Assembly: GCA_902623215.1 (NCBI GenBank)
Contig: CACNSS010000005.1
Coordinates: forward strand, 1-64,000
DNA length: 64,000 bases
Direction of reading: 5' to 3'
DNA from: an uncultured Pelagibacteraceae bacterium
Lineage (GTDB): Bacteria > Pseudomonadota > Alphaproteobacteria > Pelagibacterales > Pelagibacteraceae
The notes under the pieces were generated by a model. It made no database searches and was not told the origin of the DNA. It worked only from the letters and a program-made list of their open reading frames with translations. Position numbers and translations under genes: made by a program. The first letter of the stretch is position 1. Each line of letters begins with the position of its first letter. This document shows positions 49,229 through 58,657 of this stretch, piece by piece.

Positions 49229-50579
49229 AGAATTTGATTATACAAAATTAAAACATGCAACATCAGTAGATCAATCTGATCGAGAAGTCCCTTATAACTT
49301 AAGGCAAAGTGGTCCTACAAAAGTTGAAATGTTAATTTCAACAAGAGTTAGAAAATCACCTTATTGGCATTTATCTATGCAAGCAGGATGTTGGAGAGCA
49401 ACAGTATACAATCGAATTTATCATCCAAGAGGATATGTAAAACCTGAAGATGGTGGAGCGATGGTTGAATATGATGCAATAGTAAACCATGTAACAATGT
49501 GGAACGTTGCTGTAGAGAGACAAATAAGAGTTAAAGGTCCAGACGCAGAAAAATTTGTAGATTATGTAATAACCAGAGATGCAACGAAAATTTCTCCAAT
49601 GAGAGCAAGATATGTAATTTTGTGTAATGTATACGGTGGAGTTTTAAATGATCCGATTCTTTTAAGAATTTCAGAAGATGAGTTCTGGTTTTCTCTATCT
49701 GACTCAGATATTGGAATGTATTTACAGGGTGTAAACTCTGATGGAAGATTTAATTGTAAAATTGAAGAAACTGACCATTGCCCAGTTCAAATACAAGGTC
49801 CTAAATCTAAAGCTTTAATGAGGGATCTTTGTGGTGATCAATTTGATTTGGATAATATGCCTTTTTACGGATTGGCTGAGGCAAAAATCGGAGGAAGAAG
49901 TTGTGTAATTTCACAATCTGGTTTCTCAGGTGAAGCTGGATATGAGATTTATTTAAGAAATGCAACATTGTACGCGGATGATATGTGGAATGCTGTTTTA
50001 AATGCTGGTAAGAAACATAATTTGATGGTAATAGCTCCAGCTCACCATAGAAGAATCCAAGCAGGTATACTTTCTTGGGGACAAGATATGGATCAACAAC
50101 ATAATCCTTTTCAGTGTAATCTTGGTTATCAAGTTTCTTTATCTGGTAAAGGAGAATGGAATAAAAAGACTGACTATGTAGGTAAAGAAGTTTTAGAAAA
50201 AATGAAGTCAGAAATAAAAGCAGGAAAGAAACCTTACAAACTGCAATTAGTTGGCTTAGAACTGGGTGGAAAGCCAATCGAAGATTATGCACCTGATTTT
50301 TGGTTAATCTCAAATGTAGATGGTGGTGATCCTGTTGGATTTATTACCTCTCCTTGGTGGCATCCTGAAAAGAAGACTAATATTGCAATGGGCTACGTTC
50401 CTTTTGACGGGACTCTGAATGCTAATGGTTTTCCGAAGGGAAAAGTTGGAACCAAATTTAAAGTTCATCTTCCAGAGAAATATTCAAATAGTCCAGGGAA
50501 ACCTGTAGATGCGGTAATAGTTGATATTCCGTTTAAAGAATCTTTTAATGCAAATACTAGAGAGGTATTTTCAGGTTAA
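49221..50579 (+). CDS. GcvT/LigM-like folate-dependent O- or S-demethylase
   Basis: A 452-residue aminomethyltransferase-fold protein. The three-domain GcvT layout is visible: VERQIRVKGPDAEKFVDYVITRD, the folate region QIQGPKSKALMRDLCG, GFSGEAGYEIYLRN, and a C-terminal barrel ending DIPFKESFNANTREVFSG. It lacks the FAD module of DMGDH and is longer than GcvT (about 370). The tail and length are closer to LigM/DmdA-type demethylases, which move a methyl group from an ether or sulfonium to tetrahydrofolate. MetF directly upstream, overlapping by 8 bp, supports that. The methylated substrate is unknown; I do not call it dmdA. Confidence 0.78.
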   Translation: MSKEFDYTKLKHATSVDQSDREVPYNLRQSGPTKVEMLISTRVRKSPYWHLSMQAGCWRATVYNRIYHPRGYVKPEDGGAMVEYDAIVNHVTMWNVAVERQIRVKGPDAEKFVDYVITRDATKISPMRARYVILCNVYGGVLNDPILLRISEDEFWFSLSDSDIGMYLQGVNSDGRFNCKIEETDHCPVQIQGPKSKALMRDLCGDQFDLDNMPFYGLAEAKIGGRSCVISQSGFSGEAGYEIYLRNATLYADDMWNAVLNAGKKHNLMVIAPAHHRRIQAGILSWGQDMDQQHNPFQCNLGYQVSLSGKGEWNKKTDYVGKEVLEKMKSEIKAGKKPYKLQLVGLELGGKPIEDYAPDFWLISNVDGGDPVGFITSPWWHPEKKTNIAMGYVPFDGTLNANGFPKGKVGTKFKVHLPEKYSNSPGKPVDAVIVDIPFKESFNANTREVFSG

Positions 50580-50616
50580 TAGTTTCTTAAAAGAGATATT
50601 CTGCTTTTAAAATTAA

Positions 50617-50721
50617 ATGTCTAAAATTTTTTTAATTGCAATTTGCATTATCATTATTATTGCTTTAATAATCTTTCCATTAATTGTGTCATACAAAGAG
50701 CAAAAAAATAAAAAAGATTAA
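50617..50721 (+). CDS. 34-residue single-helix membrane protein
   Basis: ATG at 50617 opens a 34-codon frame with one hydrophobic helix (FLIAICIIIIIALIIFPLIV) and a Lys-rich C-terminus (YKEQKNKKD). Its stop TAA directly abuts the ATG of the YIP1 gene, so it looks translationally coupled. No clear ribosome binding site is visible. The exact abutment is what favours a real microprotein; AT-rich DNA produces such frames by chance fairly often. Confidence 0.4.
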   Translation: MSKIFLIAICIIIIIALIIFPLIVSYKEQKNKKD

Positions 50722-51264
50722 ATGTTTGGAGAGTTTTTAAATATTATTTTTAAGTCAATTAAACTAGATAAGTCTCTTTACACTGATAGTAGAAATTTTG
50801 GCGAAGCCTCAATTTATTTTGCTGGATTAATAATGATTTTAGATGGGGTAGCGGGAGCTGTAGCTGCAAATACAGTCATCAAAACAGCTATCGGGATGTC
50901 AGGGTTAACGGCAATTTTAACTTGGTTTATTTGGGCAATTTTAATTTATGTTTTAGGAGTTAAGATATTCCCTGATAAGCAAACCAAGGTTTCATTCAAA
51001 AAAGTTTTAACTGCTGTTGGTTTTGCTCATGCTCCAGGTTTGCTGAGGTTCTTCGCGGTCACACCTGAGTTAATGATACCAATAATTTTTATAACTCAAT
51101 TTTGGATTTTTGCAGCGTTAATAATTTCGATAAGACAAATTTTAAATTTTAAGTCTAACTTAAAATCTTTTGGAATTGTTTTCTTATCATTCTTAATTAT
51201 AGTTTTTATGTCAATTTCTTTTGTAATGAGCAGAATGAATGCTTTACCTGTAAACAGTATTTAA
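50722..51264 (+). CDS. YIP1-family membrane protein
   Basis: A 180-residue protein with about five helices. The N-terminal DSRNFGEASIYFAGLIMILDG and central TWFIWAILIYVLGVKIFPDKQTKVSFKKVLTAVGFAHAPGLLRFFAV match the bacterial YIP1 domain, in which GFAHAP is diagnostic. The role of bacterial Yip1 proteins is unclear. Its 3' end overlaps the convergent zinc-ribbon gene by four bases. It may be in one unit with the demethylase genes, 142 bp upstream, with the 34-residue ORF in between. Confidence 0.8.
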   Translation: MFGEFLNIIFKSIKLDKSLYTDSRNFGEASIYFAGLIMILDGVAGAVAANTVIKTAIGMSGLTAILTWFIWAILIYVLGVKIFPDKQTKVSFKKVLTAVGFAHAPGLLRFFAVTPELMIPIIFITQFWIFAALIISIRQILNFKSNLKSFGIVFLSFLIIVFMSISFVMSRMNALPVNSI

Positions 51265-51416
51265 ATTGGGAATATTGTTTTTGAGACCCTGCACGATTTG
51301 CAAATTTTAAATCCTGTCAAAATTAAATTTTGAGTAACACTCTCATCTTCCTTTTTGCACTCATCGCATACAGCGTCTAATTCTTTTAAATTATCAAAAT
51401 CTTTATCTTCGCTCAT
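51261..51416 (-). CDS. 51-residue protein with two CxxC pairs (zinc-ribbon-like)
   Basis: ATG at 51416 on the minus strand opens a 51-codon frame. The product has an acidic N-terminus and two CxxC pairs, CDEC near residue 17 and CKSC near 39, spaced 18 residues apart, which is a zinc-ribbon arrangement. It ends four bases inside the convergent YIP1 stop. The Cys pattern and the lack of another gene in the 254-bp gap make it likely real. The function is unknown; small ribbons often act as RNA/DNA-binding or regulatory adaptors. Confidence 0.6.
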   Translation of the reverse strand: MSEDKDFDNLKELDAVCDECKKEDESVTQNLILTGFKICKSCRVSKTIFPI

Positions 51417-51518
51417 TTTGTCTAAACATTATTAATAATAATAACACTTTTTTTTAGTTTTATTTATTATATTGATATTTTTATTTAATTTTGAAATAAA
51501 GTTGTATTCAAACTTTCA

Positions 51519-52010
51519 ATGAAAAAAAATAAAAATCAAAAAGTTGCGTTAGTAATGGGTAGTCAATCGGACTACAGAACAATGAAATTAGCTGCAAAAG
51601 TACTTAAAATTCTTGGTGTTAAATTTGAAACTAAAATAATTTCAGCTCATAGAACACCCAAAAGAATGTATGAATTTTCAAGTAAAGCAAAAAAAAATAA
51701 TTTTGCTGTTATAATCGCAGGCGCTGGAGGATCTGCTCACCTACCTGGAATGATTGCAGCTTTAACTTCAATTCCAGTTTTGGGTGTTCCAATTGAGAGT
51801 AAAAAACTTAAAGGCTTAGATAGTCTTTTATCAATCGCTCAAATGCCTAAGGGTATCCCTGTAGGAACGCTAGCTATAGGAAATGATGGGGCTATAAACG
51901 CAGCATTACTTGCTGCATCTATAGTTGCAAATAATAATTCTATTGTAGGTAATAGATTAGAAAAATGGCGTACATCACAAACAAAATCTGTAAAAAAAAG
52001 ACCTAAGTAG
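51519..52010 (+). CDS. purE: N5-carboxyaminoimidazole ribonucleotide mutase
   Basis: A 163-residue PurE. The N-terminal [34 protein letters not shown] with its catalytic His, and [28 protein letters not shown] are diagnostic. It converts N5-CAIR to CAIR in purine synthesis. It lies 5 bp before purK, which makes its substrate. The gene upstream of it is the zinc-ribbon ORF on the other strand. Confidence 0.95.
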   Translation: MKKNKNQKVALVMGSQSDYRTMKLAAKVLKILGVKFETKIISAHRTPKRMYEFSSKAKKNNFAVIIAGAGGSAHLPGMIAALTSIPVLGVPIESKKLKGLDSLLSIAQMPKGIPVGTLAIGNDGAINAALLAASIVANNNSIVGNRLEKWRTSQTKSVKKRPK

Positions 52011-52015
52011 TATTA

Positions 52016-53065
52016 ATGTCAGAAATAAAGTTAGGTATTATCGGTGGTGGTCAGCTTGGAAGTATGCTTTCAGATGCTGCAAAAAAATTAAATATTAAAA
52101 CAGTTATCTACTGTGATGATTTAGATGCACCAGCAAAAAATTTTTGCGATGAGTTCATTTTCGGTAAGTATGATGAAAAAGAAAAAATCAATGAGTTTAT
52201 TGAAAAGATAGATATTGCTACATATGAATTTGAAAATATTCCATTTGAAACATTGAATGAAATTAATAAAAAAAAATCTGTATTACCAAAACCATCTATT
52301 AATAGACTAATACAGCACAGATTAGCTGAGAAAGATTTTGTGAATAAGCTCAATATCAGAACCACTCAATATGCTGCTATTGACAAAAAATCAGATTTAG
52401 ACGCCCTAAAAGATCTTCTTCCAGGAATATTGAAGACAACAACTATGGGTTACGATGGTAAAGGCCAATACCCCATTCAAGAAATTAAAGAAGTGGATAC
52501 ATTAAATATAGATTTTTCCAAAGGTTACATACTAGAAAAATTAGTAAAACTTAAAAAAGAAATTTCAGTAATTATTACAAGATTCGGAAATAATGATTAT
52601 GAAATTTATGAACCAATAGAAAATATTCATGAAGATCAAATACTCAAATACTCCAGTATACCCGCTGATATAAGTGAAAATATTTTTAAACAATCAAAGA
52701 ATTGGGCTATGGATATTGCTGAAGAATTAAAGTTTATAGGAACTCTTTGTGTAGAATTTTTTATAGATAGAAATGAAAATTTATTTGTTAACGAAATTGC
52801 TCCTAGAGTACATAATTCTGGTCATCTCACTATCAACGCTTATAATGTTAGCCAATTTGAAAATCATGTAAGAGCAGTTTGTTCTCTAAAAAAAGTCTCA
52901 TTAAAAAAACTATATAATGCAAAGATGATTAATTTAATAGGAAGTCAGATTGAGCAATATAGAAAAAGTGATAGTTTAGGTGAAAACGAATTTTTTTTTG
53001 ATTACCTAAAAAAAGAGATTAAAGCTAAAAGGAAGATGGGACACATCACTACTTTGATAAAATGA
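52016..53065 (+). CDS. purK: N5-carboxyaminoimidazole ribonucleotide synthase
   Basis: A 349-residue ATP-grasp enzyme that carboxylates AIR. LGIIGGGQLGSMLSDAAKKL (about 5-24), TTTMGYDGKGQYPI (ATP-binding loop), EKLVKLKKEISVI and FFIDRNENLFVNEIAPRVHNSGHLTI (about 243-268) are PurK signatures. It is operonic with purE, and the last four bases overlap the next gene (ATGA). Confidence 0.94.
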   Translation: MSEIKLGIIGGGQLGSMLSDAAKKLNIKTVIYCDDLDAPAKNFCDEFIFGKYDEKEKINEFIEKIDIATYEFENIPFETLNEINKKKSVLPKPSINRLIQHRLAEKDFVNKLNIRTTQYAAIDKKSDLDALKDLLPGILKTTTMGYDGKGQYPIQEIKEVDTLNIDFSKGYILEKLVKLKKEISVIITRFGNNDYEIYEPIENIHEDQILKYSSIPADISENIFKQSKNWAMDIAEELKFIGTLCVEFFIDRNENLFVNEIAPRVHNSGHLTINAYNVSQFENHVRAVCSLKKVSLKKLYNAKMINLIGSQIEQYRKSDSLGENEFFFDYLKKEIKAKRKMGHITTLIK

Positions 53066-53529
53066 TAGAGTCAATAGAAGGAAATTTTGATCATCCAGAG
53101 GTAAATGAACTTCTTACAAAACATTTTAAAGAACTTAGAACGGCATCGCCTGAAGGAAGTGCCCATGTTCTGGATATCCCTGGTTTAAAGGTTTCGTCAA
53201 TAAAATTTTGGAGTCTATGGGAAAATAACAACTTAATGGGATGTGGTGCGCTTAAATTTTTAAGTAAAGACCATGGTGAATTTAAGTCAATAAGAGTTCA
53301 TGATAATTTTAGAAATAAAGGAAACGGAAGTAAGATTATAAAACATTTAATCAATGAAGCAAAAAATCTAAATATTCTTAGAATTAGTATTGAAACAGGT
53401 TCTGGAGAATTTTTTGAGCCTGCAAGAAAGTTATTTAAAAGTTGTAACTTTCAGCCTTGTGCGCCTTTTGCGCATTATAAAGAGGACGTAAATTCTCTTT
53501 ATTTTACAAAACTAATTAGCAACGATTAA
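53062..53529 (+). CDS. GNAT-family N-acetyltransferase
   Basis: A 155-residue GNAT. The acetyl-CoA loop is IRVHDNFRNKGNGSKIIKHLINEAK (about 88-112), equivalent to the R/Q-x-x-G-x-G/A motif. LRISIETGSGEFFEPARKLFKSCNFQP is the usual C-terminal part. The acceptor is unknown. It overlaps purK by four bases (ATGA), so it is co-translated with purine genes, though no functional link is implied. Confidence 0.85.
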   Translation: MIESIEGNFDHPEVNELLTKHFKELRTASPEGSAHVLDIPGLKVSSIKFWSLWENNNLMGCGALKFLSKDHGEFKSIRVHDNFRNKGNGSKIIKHLINEAKNLNILRISIETGSGEFFEPARKLFKSCNFQPCAPFAHYKEDVNSLYFTKLISND

Positions 53530-53594
53530 TATTTAAAACTACCAAGTAGATCAATTTAGTTGACAAAAGACCTAAAATTCTAAAGAAAGGCACA

Positions 53595-53614
53595 ATTACT
53601 TAATTATAAGTAAT
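53595..53614 (+). promoter_or_regulatory. Perfect 8-bp hairpin in the cold-shock gene leader
   Basis: ATTACTTA-ATTA-TAAGTAAT is an 8-4-8 perfect inverted repeat 27-46 bp before the cold-shock start, in the expected 5' leader. A TTGACA (53573-53578) lies just upstream. The hairpin could be a temperature-responsive leader element or an operator. The AT content makes it thermally labile. Confidence 0.4.
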
Positions 53615-53640
53615 AAATTAACATAACAATAAGTAAAAAT

Positions 53641-53847
53641 ATGAGTCTACAAGGTAAAGTAAAATGGTTCAATCCAACCAAAGGTTATGGTTTTATTGAA
53701 CGAGAAGACAAAGAAAAAGATGTATTTGTTCACGTTTCAGCAGTAAGAGATGCTGGCATGAACGGTTTAGATGAGGGTCAAGCTTTGACTTTCGATGTTG
53801 AAGATGGTCCTAAAGGTCCTTCAGCAGTTAACTTAAAAACTGCATAA
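53641..53847 (+). CDS. Cold-shock domain protein
   Basis: A 68-residue CspA-type RNA chaperone. The start [31 protein letters not shown] contains both RNP motifs (KGYGFI and DVFVHVS), which bind single-stranded nucleic acid. [25 protein letters not shown] completes the OB fold. It is a single-gene unit with a hairpin-containing leader and an inverted repeat after the stop. Confidence 0.95.
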   Translation: MSLQGKVKWFNPTKGYGFIEREDKEKDVFVHVSAVRDAGMNGLDEGQALTFDVEDGPKGPSAVNLKTA

Positions 53848-53859
53848 TTTTCAAAAATT

Positions 53860-53912
53860 TTATTGGCTGTATTAATCAAATAACCCAAGTATTTCATTTT
53901 TATGGCCAATAA
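53860..53912 (+). repeat. Inverted repeat downstream of the cold-shock gene
   Basis: TTATTGGC (53860-53867) and GCCAATAA (53905-53912) are perfect complements with 37 bases between. It is too widely looped for a standard terminator, and no T run follows. It could be a 3' UTR structure or a regulatory site for the racemase gene starting at 53940. Confidence 0.35.
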
Positions 53913-53939
53913 ACTATTATCAAAGAGAAGCTATAAGTT

Positions 53940-54686
53940 ATGATTGGTATTCTTGGTGGAATGGGAACACAAGCTGGTCTTGATTTCTGTAATAAACTTG
54001 CGGTGTTAAATAGAGGAAAAATTGATCAAGATTATCCTTTATTTTTACTTTACAATAAATCCAACATACCTGGTCGACCTGAGTCGATTGGAATTCACAC
54101 TAGTAGATTAACAAATAGATTTTCAAATTCAAAAAATAAAAAAAAATATAGATTAGTCTTAGACAGTTTGCTCAAAGGATGCAGATTACTTAAAAAAGAT
54201 AAATGTAAGTTTATTGTCATTCCATGTAATACAGCACATTATTGGTATGATGATTTAAAAAAAAAAATAAAATTACCAATAATAAACATGCCAAAAGAAG
54301 TCTATATTCATACAAAAAGGACGTGTAAAAAAAACTCACCTATAGGCTTACTAGCTACAGAAGGAACTATAATGACAGGTGTATACAATAAATTTTTCCA
54401 TACAAATTACAAATTGATACACCCAAATAGATTAATTCAAAAAAATTCTGTAAACCAAGCAATTAAACTCGTTAAAATGGGAAACGTAAAGGCAGCAGCT
54501 AAGAAAATTAAACCAGCTATAAACTTCTTGATTAAAAAGAAGTGTAAAAAAATTATTCTTGGTTGTACAGAATTACCCATAGCAATATTTGCCTTTAAAT
54601 CATTTGATAAAATCAAAAAATCAAAAATTTTTTTAGATCCAAATTTAATTTTAGCAAATGCTGCAATGAAAAAATATCGAAAATAA
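53940..54686 (+). CDS. Aspartate/glutamate racemase-family protein
   Basis: A 248-residue member of the Asp/Glu/hydantoin racemase superfamily. GILGGMGTQAGLDFCNKL (about 3-20) is the start signature. One catalytic Cys is in VIPCNTAHYWYDD (about 96-108) and the second in KIILGCTELPIA (about 200-211), so both acid/base cysteines are present. It probably interconverts D- and L-aspartate or another amino acid for cell wall or D-amino acid metabolism; the specific substrate is unknown. Confidence 0.83.
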   Translation: MIGILGGMGTQAGLDFCNKLAVLNRGKIDQDYPLFLLYNKSNIPGRPESIGIHTSRLTNRFSNSKNKKKYRLVLDSLLKGCRLLKKDKCKFIVIPCNTAHYWYDDLKKKIKLPIINMPKEVYIHTKRTCKKNSPIGLLATEGTIMTGVYNKFFHTNYKLIHPNRLIQKNSVNQAIKLVKMGNVKAAAKKIKPAINFLIKKKCKKIILGCTELPIAIFAFKSFDKIKKSKIFLDPNLILANAAMKKYRK

Positions 54687-54689
54687 TCA

Positions 54690-55127
54690 ATGCAATCTAA
54701 AGACAAGCCGTATGTTTTATATGTTGCAGAGGTAATCTATTTAGAAATTCTAGAAATTAAAAAAAAGAACTCAAATTTTTCAAATAAAGAAGCTATTAAT
54801 GCTTTTATTGGTAACAGGACTTATAAAAATATTAGTAGCGGAAAATTTCATGATGATTGGCTAAAAGAATTAAAAAAAAATAATTTTATCGATTTAAAAA
54901 CAAATAAAAAAATTCCTGAGGAAACAATAAGACTATTAAAAATTCAAAAAGATGTGATGGTAAAACAACTTATCCAGTTTCCAGATCTTTATGATACTAA
55001 AAATAATTTACCACTTGAGATATCCCAAAGAGCATTTGATCATATTTGGAGAATGTGTGAAAGTTATGAGTTATGGTGCAAAGAGACTAAACAAAATGAA
55101 TTTATTCAATTAAATATTACTGATTAG
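54690..55127 (+). CDS. Hypothetical protein
   Basis: A 145-residue, helix-rich soluble protein with no recognised domain. It has acidic and basic patches, a central FHDDWLKELKKNNFIDL and a C-terminal HIWRMCESYELWCKETKQ. It begins 3 bp after the racemase stop, so it is probably co-expressed with it. The coding potential looks sound: the frame is long relative to AT-rich expectation and its residue use matches neighbouring proteins. The function is unknown. Confidence 0.65.
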   Translation: MQSKDKPYVLYVAEVIYLEILEIKKKNSNFSNKEAINAFIGNRTYKNISSGKFHDDWLKELKKNNFIDLKTNKKIPEETIRLLKIQKDVMVKQLIQFPDLYDTKNNLPLEISQRAFDHIWRMCESYELWCKETKQNEFIQLNITD

Positions 55128-55165
55128 TAAACTGTATAAATGATAATTAACCTATCAAGCTAAAA

Positions 55166-56014
55166 GTGATTAGAATATATCCTCTTATTTTTATTCTGCT
55201 ATGGTCTTCAGCATTTATAACCACTAAGCCAATTGTAGATAATAGCGATCCTTTTGCAGCATTGGCCTTTAGGTTTTTTTTTGTAGCTCTTGGTTTCTGT
55301 TTATTCTCTTTTTATTTAAATCAATCATTAATTACAAATAAGAGAAAAATAGCCGAATCTGTTTTAAGTGGTGTACTTTTTCATGGATTTTATTTAGGTG
55401 GAGTTTTTTATTCAATCTCAATTGGAATGCCAGTAGGAATAGCAGCTTTAATAGTCACTCTTCAACCGGTTTTAACTAATATCTTAAGTGGACCCATCCT
55501 TGATGAGAAAATAACTACCCAACAATGGATTGGAGTTTTGCTTGGTTTCACGGGTGCCTCTTTAGTTTTGGGTTTAGATATAGGTTCTGGTATTCCTTTA
55601 TTGGGACTTATCGCAACAATCATAGCTTTATTATCAATTACAATATCTACAATCTGGCAGAAAAAGATAAGTAAAAACTTACCTTTATCAGTAAGTAATT
55701 TTTACCAAGCATTTGGGGGATGTTTGTTTCATGTGCTAATAGTAATTTTCTTTGCTGAACCATATATAAATTTTAACAAGGTTTTTATCATTGCAATGAG
55801 CCATCAAGTATTACTTGTCTCTTTTGGTGCTTTTACAATCTTAATGCTTTTAATTAAAAAAAATTCAGCAAGCAAAACTGTCTCGATATTTTTTTTAATT
55901 CCATCTACCTCAGCTTTAATGGCTTGGTTTTTTTTAAATGAAAAACTAACTTATTTGGATATTGTTGGTTTTATTGTAACATCTGTTGGAGTTTATATTG
56001 CTACAAGAGACTGA
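55166..56014 (+). CDS. EamA/DMT-family transporter
   Basis: A 282-residue protein with ten hydrophobic helices and two EamA repeats. The first starts at LLWSSAFITTKPIVDNSDPFAALAFRF and contains GMPVGIAALIVTLQPVLTNILSG; the second ends FFLIPSTSALMAWFFLNEKLTYLDIVGFIVTSVGVYIA, with the typical EKxTxLxxxG motif. It starts with GTG. The substrate is unknown (members export metabolites or amino acids). It stands between a hypothetical protein and fhs. Confidence 0.85.
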   Translation: MIRIYPLIFILLWSSAFITTKPIVDNSDPFAALAFRFFFVALGFCLFSFYLNQSLITNKRKIAESVLSGVLFHGFYLGGVFYSISIGMPVGIAALIVTLQPVLTNILSGPILDEKITTQQWIGVLLGFTGASLVLGLDIGSGIPLLGLIATIIALLSITISTIWQKKISKNLPLSVSNFYQAFGGCLFHVLIVIFFAEPYINFNKVFIIAMSHQVLLVSFGAFTILMLLIKKNSASKTVSIFFLIPSTSALMAWFFLNEKLTYLDIVGFIVTSVGVYIATRD

Positions 56015-56073
56015 AACCACTATATTTTATATGAACTAAAAACATGTATTAAACAAATATTTTATTTGAATAA

Positions 56074-57759
56074 ATGGCTAAAGTAAAATCAGATATAGAA
56101 ATAGCAAGAAAAGCTAAGATGAAACCGATAGGAAAAATTTTAGCAAAAATTAAAGTTCCAGATAAGAGCAGTGCTTTCAGTCCAATGGGTAGACATATCG
56201 CAAAAATTAATTTTGAATTTTTAGATAAACTAAAGAAAAAAAAGGATGGTAAATTAATTTTAGTCACTGCAATAACGCCAACACCAGCAGGTGAGGGAAA
56301 AACAACAACTTCAGTTGGTTTAAGTGATGGCTTAAATAAAATTGGTAAAAAATGTATCGTTTGTCTTAGGGAACCTAGTTTAGGTCCATCATTTGGAATG
56401 AAAGGTGGTGCTGCTGGAGGTGGTTACGCCCAAGTTGTTCCTATGGAGCAAATAAATTTACATTTTACAGGTGATTTTCATGCCATTACTTCAGCACATA
56501 ATTTGCTTTCAGCAATGATAGATAACCATATTTATTGGGGTAACAAATTAAATATAGATGAAAACAAAATAGTTTGGAAACGTGTAATGGATATGAATGA
56601 CCGCGCTCTTAGATTTATTGATATTAATACTAGTGGGGTTGCTAAAGATTTCAAAAGAGTTGATGGTTTCGACATAACAGTTGCATCAGAAGTGATGGCT
56701 ATTTTTTGTCTTTCTAATGATTTAAAAGATTTAGAAAAAAGAATTGGTAATATTACTTTTGCATATAACAAAAATGGAAAGCCACTTTATGCTAGAGATA
56801 TAAATGCTCATGGACCCATGACTGTTTTACTTAAGGAAGCAATTAGACCTAATGTAACTCAAACTTTAGAAAATAATCCAGCAATCATTCATGGTGGTCC
56901 TTTTGCAAATATTGCTCATGGGTGCAATTCAGTGATTGCAACAAAAACTGCTTTAAAACTATCTGATTATGTAGTTACTGAAGCAGGATTTGGTGCAGAT
57001 CTTGGTGCAGAAAAGTTTTTAAATATTAAATGCAGGAAAGCAGGATTAACCCCAAGCTGTGTAGTAATTGTTGCAACAATAAGAGCATTAAAAATGCATG
57101 GAGGAGTTGAAAAAGAAGACTTAAAAAAAGAGGATATATCGGCGTTAGAAAGAGGATTGGTTAACTTAGAAAGACATATTACAAACATAAAAAAATTTGG
57201 TTTAGAACCGATAGTAGCCATAAATCATTTTGCGCTAGACACAGAAAAGGAAGTTAAAACTGTTTTAAATTTTTGTAAAAAAAAGAAAGTTGAAGTCAGT
57301 GAATGTAAGCATTGGGCTAAGGGTGGAAATGGGACCAAAGATCTTGCCAAAAAAGTTGTTAAAGTCTGCAAAAATAACAAAAATAAATTTAATTTTTTAT
57401 ATAATAACAATCTTAAACTCTGGGATAAGATAGAGTTAATTGCTAAACAAATCTATAAAGCTGATAAAATAACAGCTGATGACAAAGTTAAAGAGCAATT
57501 AAAAGTTTTTGAGGATAATGGTCATGGAAATTTACCGGTTTGTATTGCAAAAACTCAATTTAGTTTTTCAACAGACTCCAAACTCAAAGGTGCCCCCTCA
57601 AATCATGAAATACCAATAAGAGAAGTAAGATTATCTTCAGGAGCAGAATTTGTGGTAGTCATTTGTGGGTCAATAATGACGATGCCAGGATTACCAAAAA
57701 AGCCAGCCGCCGATACTATTAAATTAAATCAAAAAGGCCAAATTGAGGGTTTATTTTAA
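56074..57759 (+). CDS. fhs: Formate-tetrahydrofolate ligase
   Basis: ATP-dependent activation of formate to 10-formyl-THF. At 561 residues it is the full family length. P-loop [12 protein letters not shown] (about 69-80), [30 protein letters not shown] (about 108-138) and [21 protein letters not shown] (about 306-326) are diagnostic. In SAR11 it links formaldehyde/formate oxidation to the THF pool fed by the demethylases. It overlaps the convergent amidotransferase by four bases. Confidence 0.94.
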   Translation: MAKVKSDIEIARKAKMKPIGKILAKIKVPDKSSAFSPMGRHIAKINFEFLDKLKKKKDGKLILVTAITPTPAGEGKTTTSVGLSDGLNKIGKKCIVCLREPSLGPSFGMKGGAAGGGYAQVVPMEQINLHFTGDFHAITSAHNLLSAMIDNHIYWGNKLNIDENKIVWKRVMDMNDRALRFIDINTSGVAKDFKRVDGFDITVASEVMAIFCLSNDLKDLEKRIGNITFAYNKNGKPLYARDINAHGPMTVLLKEAIRPNVTQTLENNPAIIHGGPFANIAHGCNSVIATKTALKLSDYVVTEAGFGADLGAEKFLNIKCRKAGLTPSCVVIVATIRALKMHGGVEKEDLKKEDISALERGLVNLERHITNIKKFGLEPIVAINHFALDTEKEVKTVLNFCKKKKVEVSECKHWAKGGNGTKDLAKKVVKVCKNNKNKFNFLYNNNLKLWDKIELIAKQIYKADKITADDKVKEQLKVFEDNGHGNLPVCIAKTQFSFSTDSKLKGAPSNHEIPIREVRLSSGAEFVVVICGSIMTMPGLPKKPAADTIKLNQKGQIEGLF

Positions 57760-58538
57760 TTTAATTCTTTAAGCCAATTTTTAAGTTCTAACATTTTTTT
57801 TTCTTTAACTGTGACCTGAATTTCTTTTTTAATAAAAGATATGTGATTTTCAAGATCATTTTCATTTTTGAATACTTTTCTGTATTCAATTAATCTTTTT
57901 CTTCTAAAATTAATCAAACTTATCATTTTTTCATAAGTTATTTCAGGATGATATTGCAAGCCCCAAACTCTAGTTTTATTTATTTGAAAATACAAACTTT
58001 GGACTTTATTAATTTTATTAGATGCAAGACAAATACCGTTTTCAGGTATTTTCACAACTTCGTCATAATTAAAAGCAGGAGAATTAAATTTTTTTTCTTT
58101 ATCTTTGTATAACGGATGCTTTAAACCGTATTCATTTATTTCAATTTCTTTTGCGATACCTACATGAGATGTACTGGCTTTTTTTACCTGGCCTCCTGCA
58201 GCAGTTACAGCCACCTGCATGCCCCAGCAGATTCCTAAAATATTTTTAACTTTATTTTGACAATTTTTCATGAATTCAATTTGCCTTCTAATCTCTGGAG
58301 TATCGTTATAAATGTTAAGGCTGCTCCCTCCCCATATTAATCCATCATATGATTTAAGCTTTTCGTTGAAAACTTGAATATTTTTATCTGATGAGGGATT
58401 TATAACTTCTACGATTAGTTCTTTATTGAGATAATCTAGGCTTTCCTTTAAACTTTCGGTATGAGTTTTAATACCTGCCTCTGTAAAACTGCCGTTTTCT
58501 TCAGCTGTATTACCCTCAACTATTAAAATTTTTATCAT
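57756..58538 (-). CDS. GMP synthase-like class I glutamine amidotransferase
   Basis: A 260-residue amidotransferase. The triad region [19 protein letters not shown] holds the nucleophile Cys; QYHPEITYE has the catalytic His and Glu. The start [15 protein letters not shown] and [25 protein letters not shown] resemble the GATase domain of GuaA or of YLR126C-type stand-alone amidotransferases. It lacks the synthetase half. The acceptor is unknown. It is convergent with fhs, divergent from the ABC operon. Confidence 0.8.
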   Translation of the reverse strand: MIKILIVEGNTAEENGSFTEAGIKTHTESLKESLDYLNKELIVEVINPSSDKNIQVFNEKLKSYDGLIWGGSSLNIYNDTPEIRRQIEFMKNCQNKVKNILGICWGMQVAVTAAGGQVKKASTSHVGIAKEIEINEYGLKHPLYKDKEKKFNSPAFNYDEVVKIPENGICLASNKINKVQSLYFQINKTRVWGLQYHPEITYEKMISLINFRRKRLIEYRKVFKNENDLENHISFIKKEIQVTVKEKKMLELKNWLKELN

Positions 58539-58657
58539 TTAATTTATCTTGTTTATTAGACTTTTATAAATTTCTTAAACACAATTCCCATTTAAAATTT
58601 TTTTAACAATCTCCAGTTGTAATTGTTTATTTTAGTGTGACGTTTTTGCTTTACTTC

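Noticed and set aside
49807-50313. 168-codon minus-strand frame inside the LigM-like gene
   Set aside because: Antisense to a well-supported demethylase gene; the product is a Leu/His/Tyr-rich shadow without a family match.
49221-50579. DMSP demethylase dmdA
   Set aside because: The 452-residue protein is longer than the SAR11 DmdA I know of (about 370) and has a LigM-like tail; the name would overstate the evidence.
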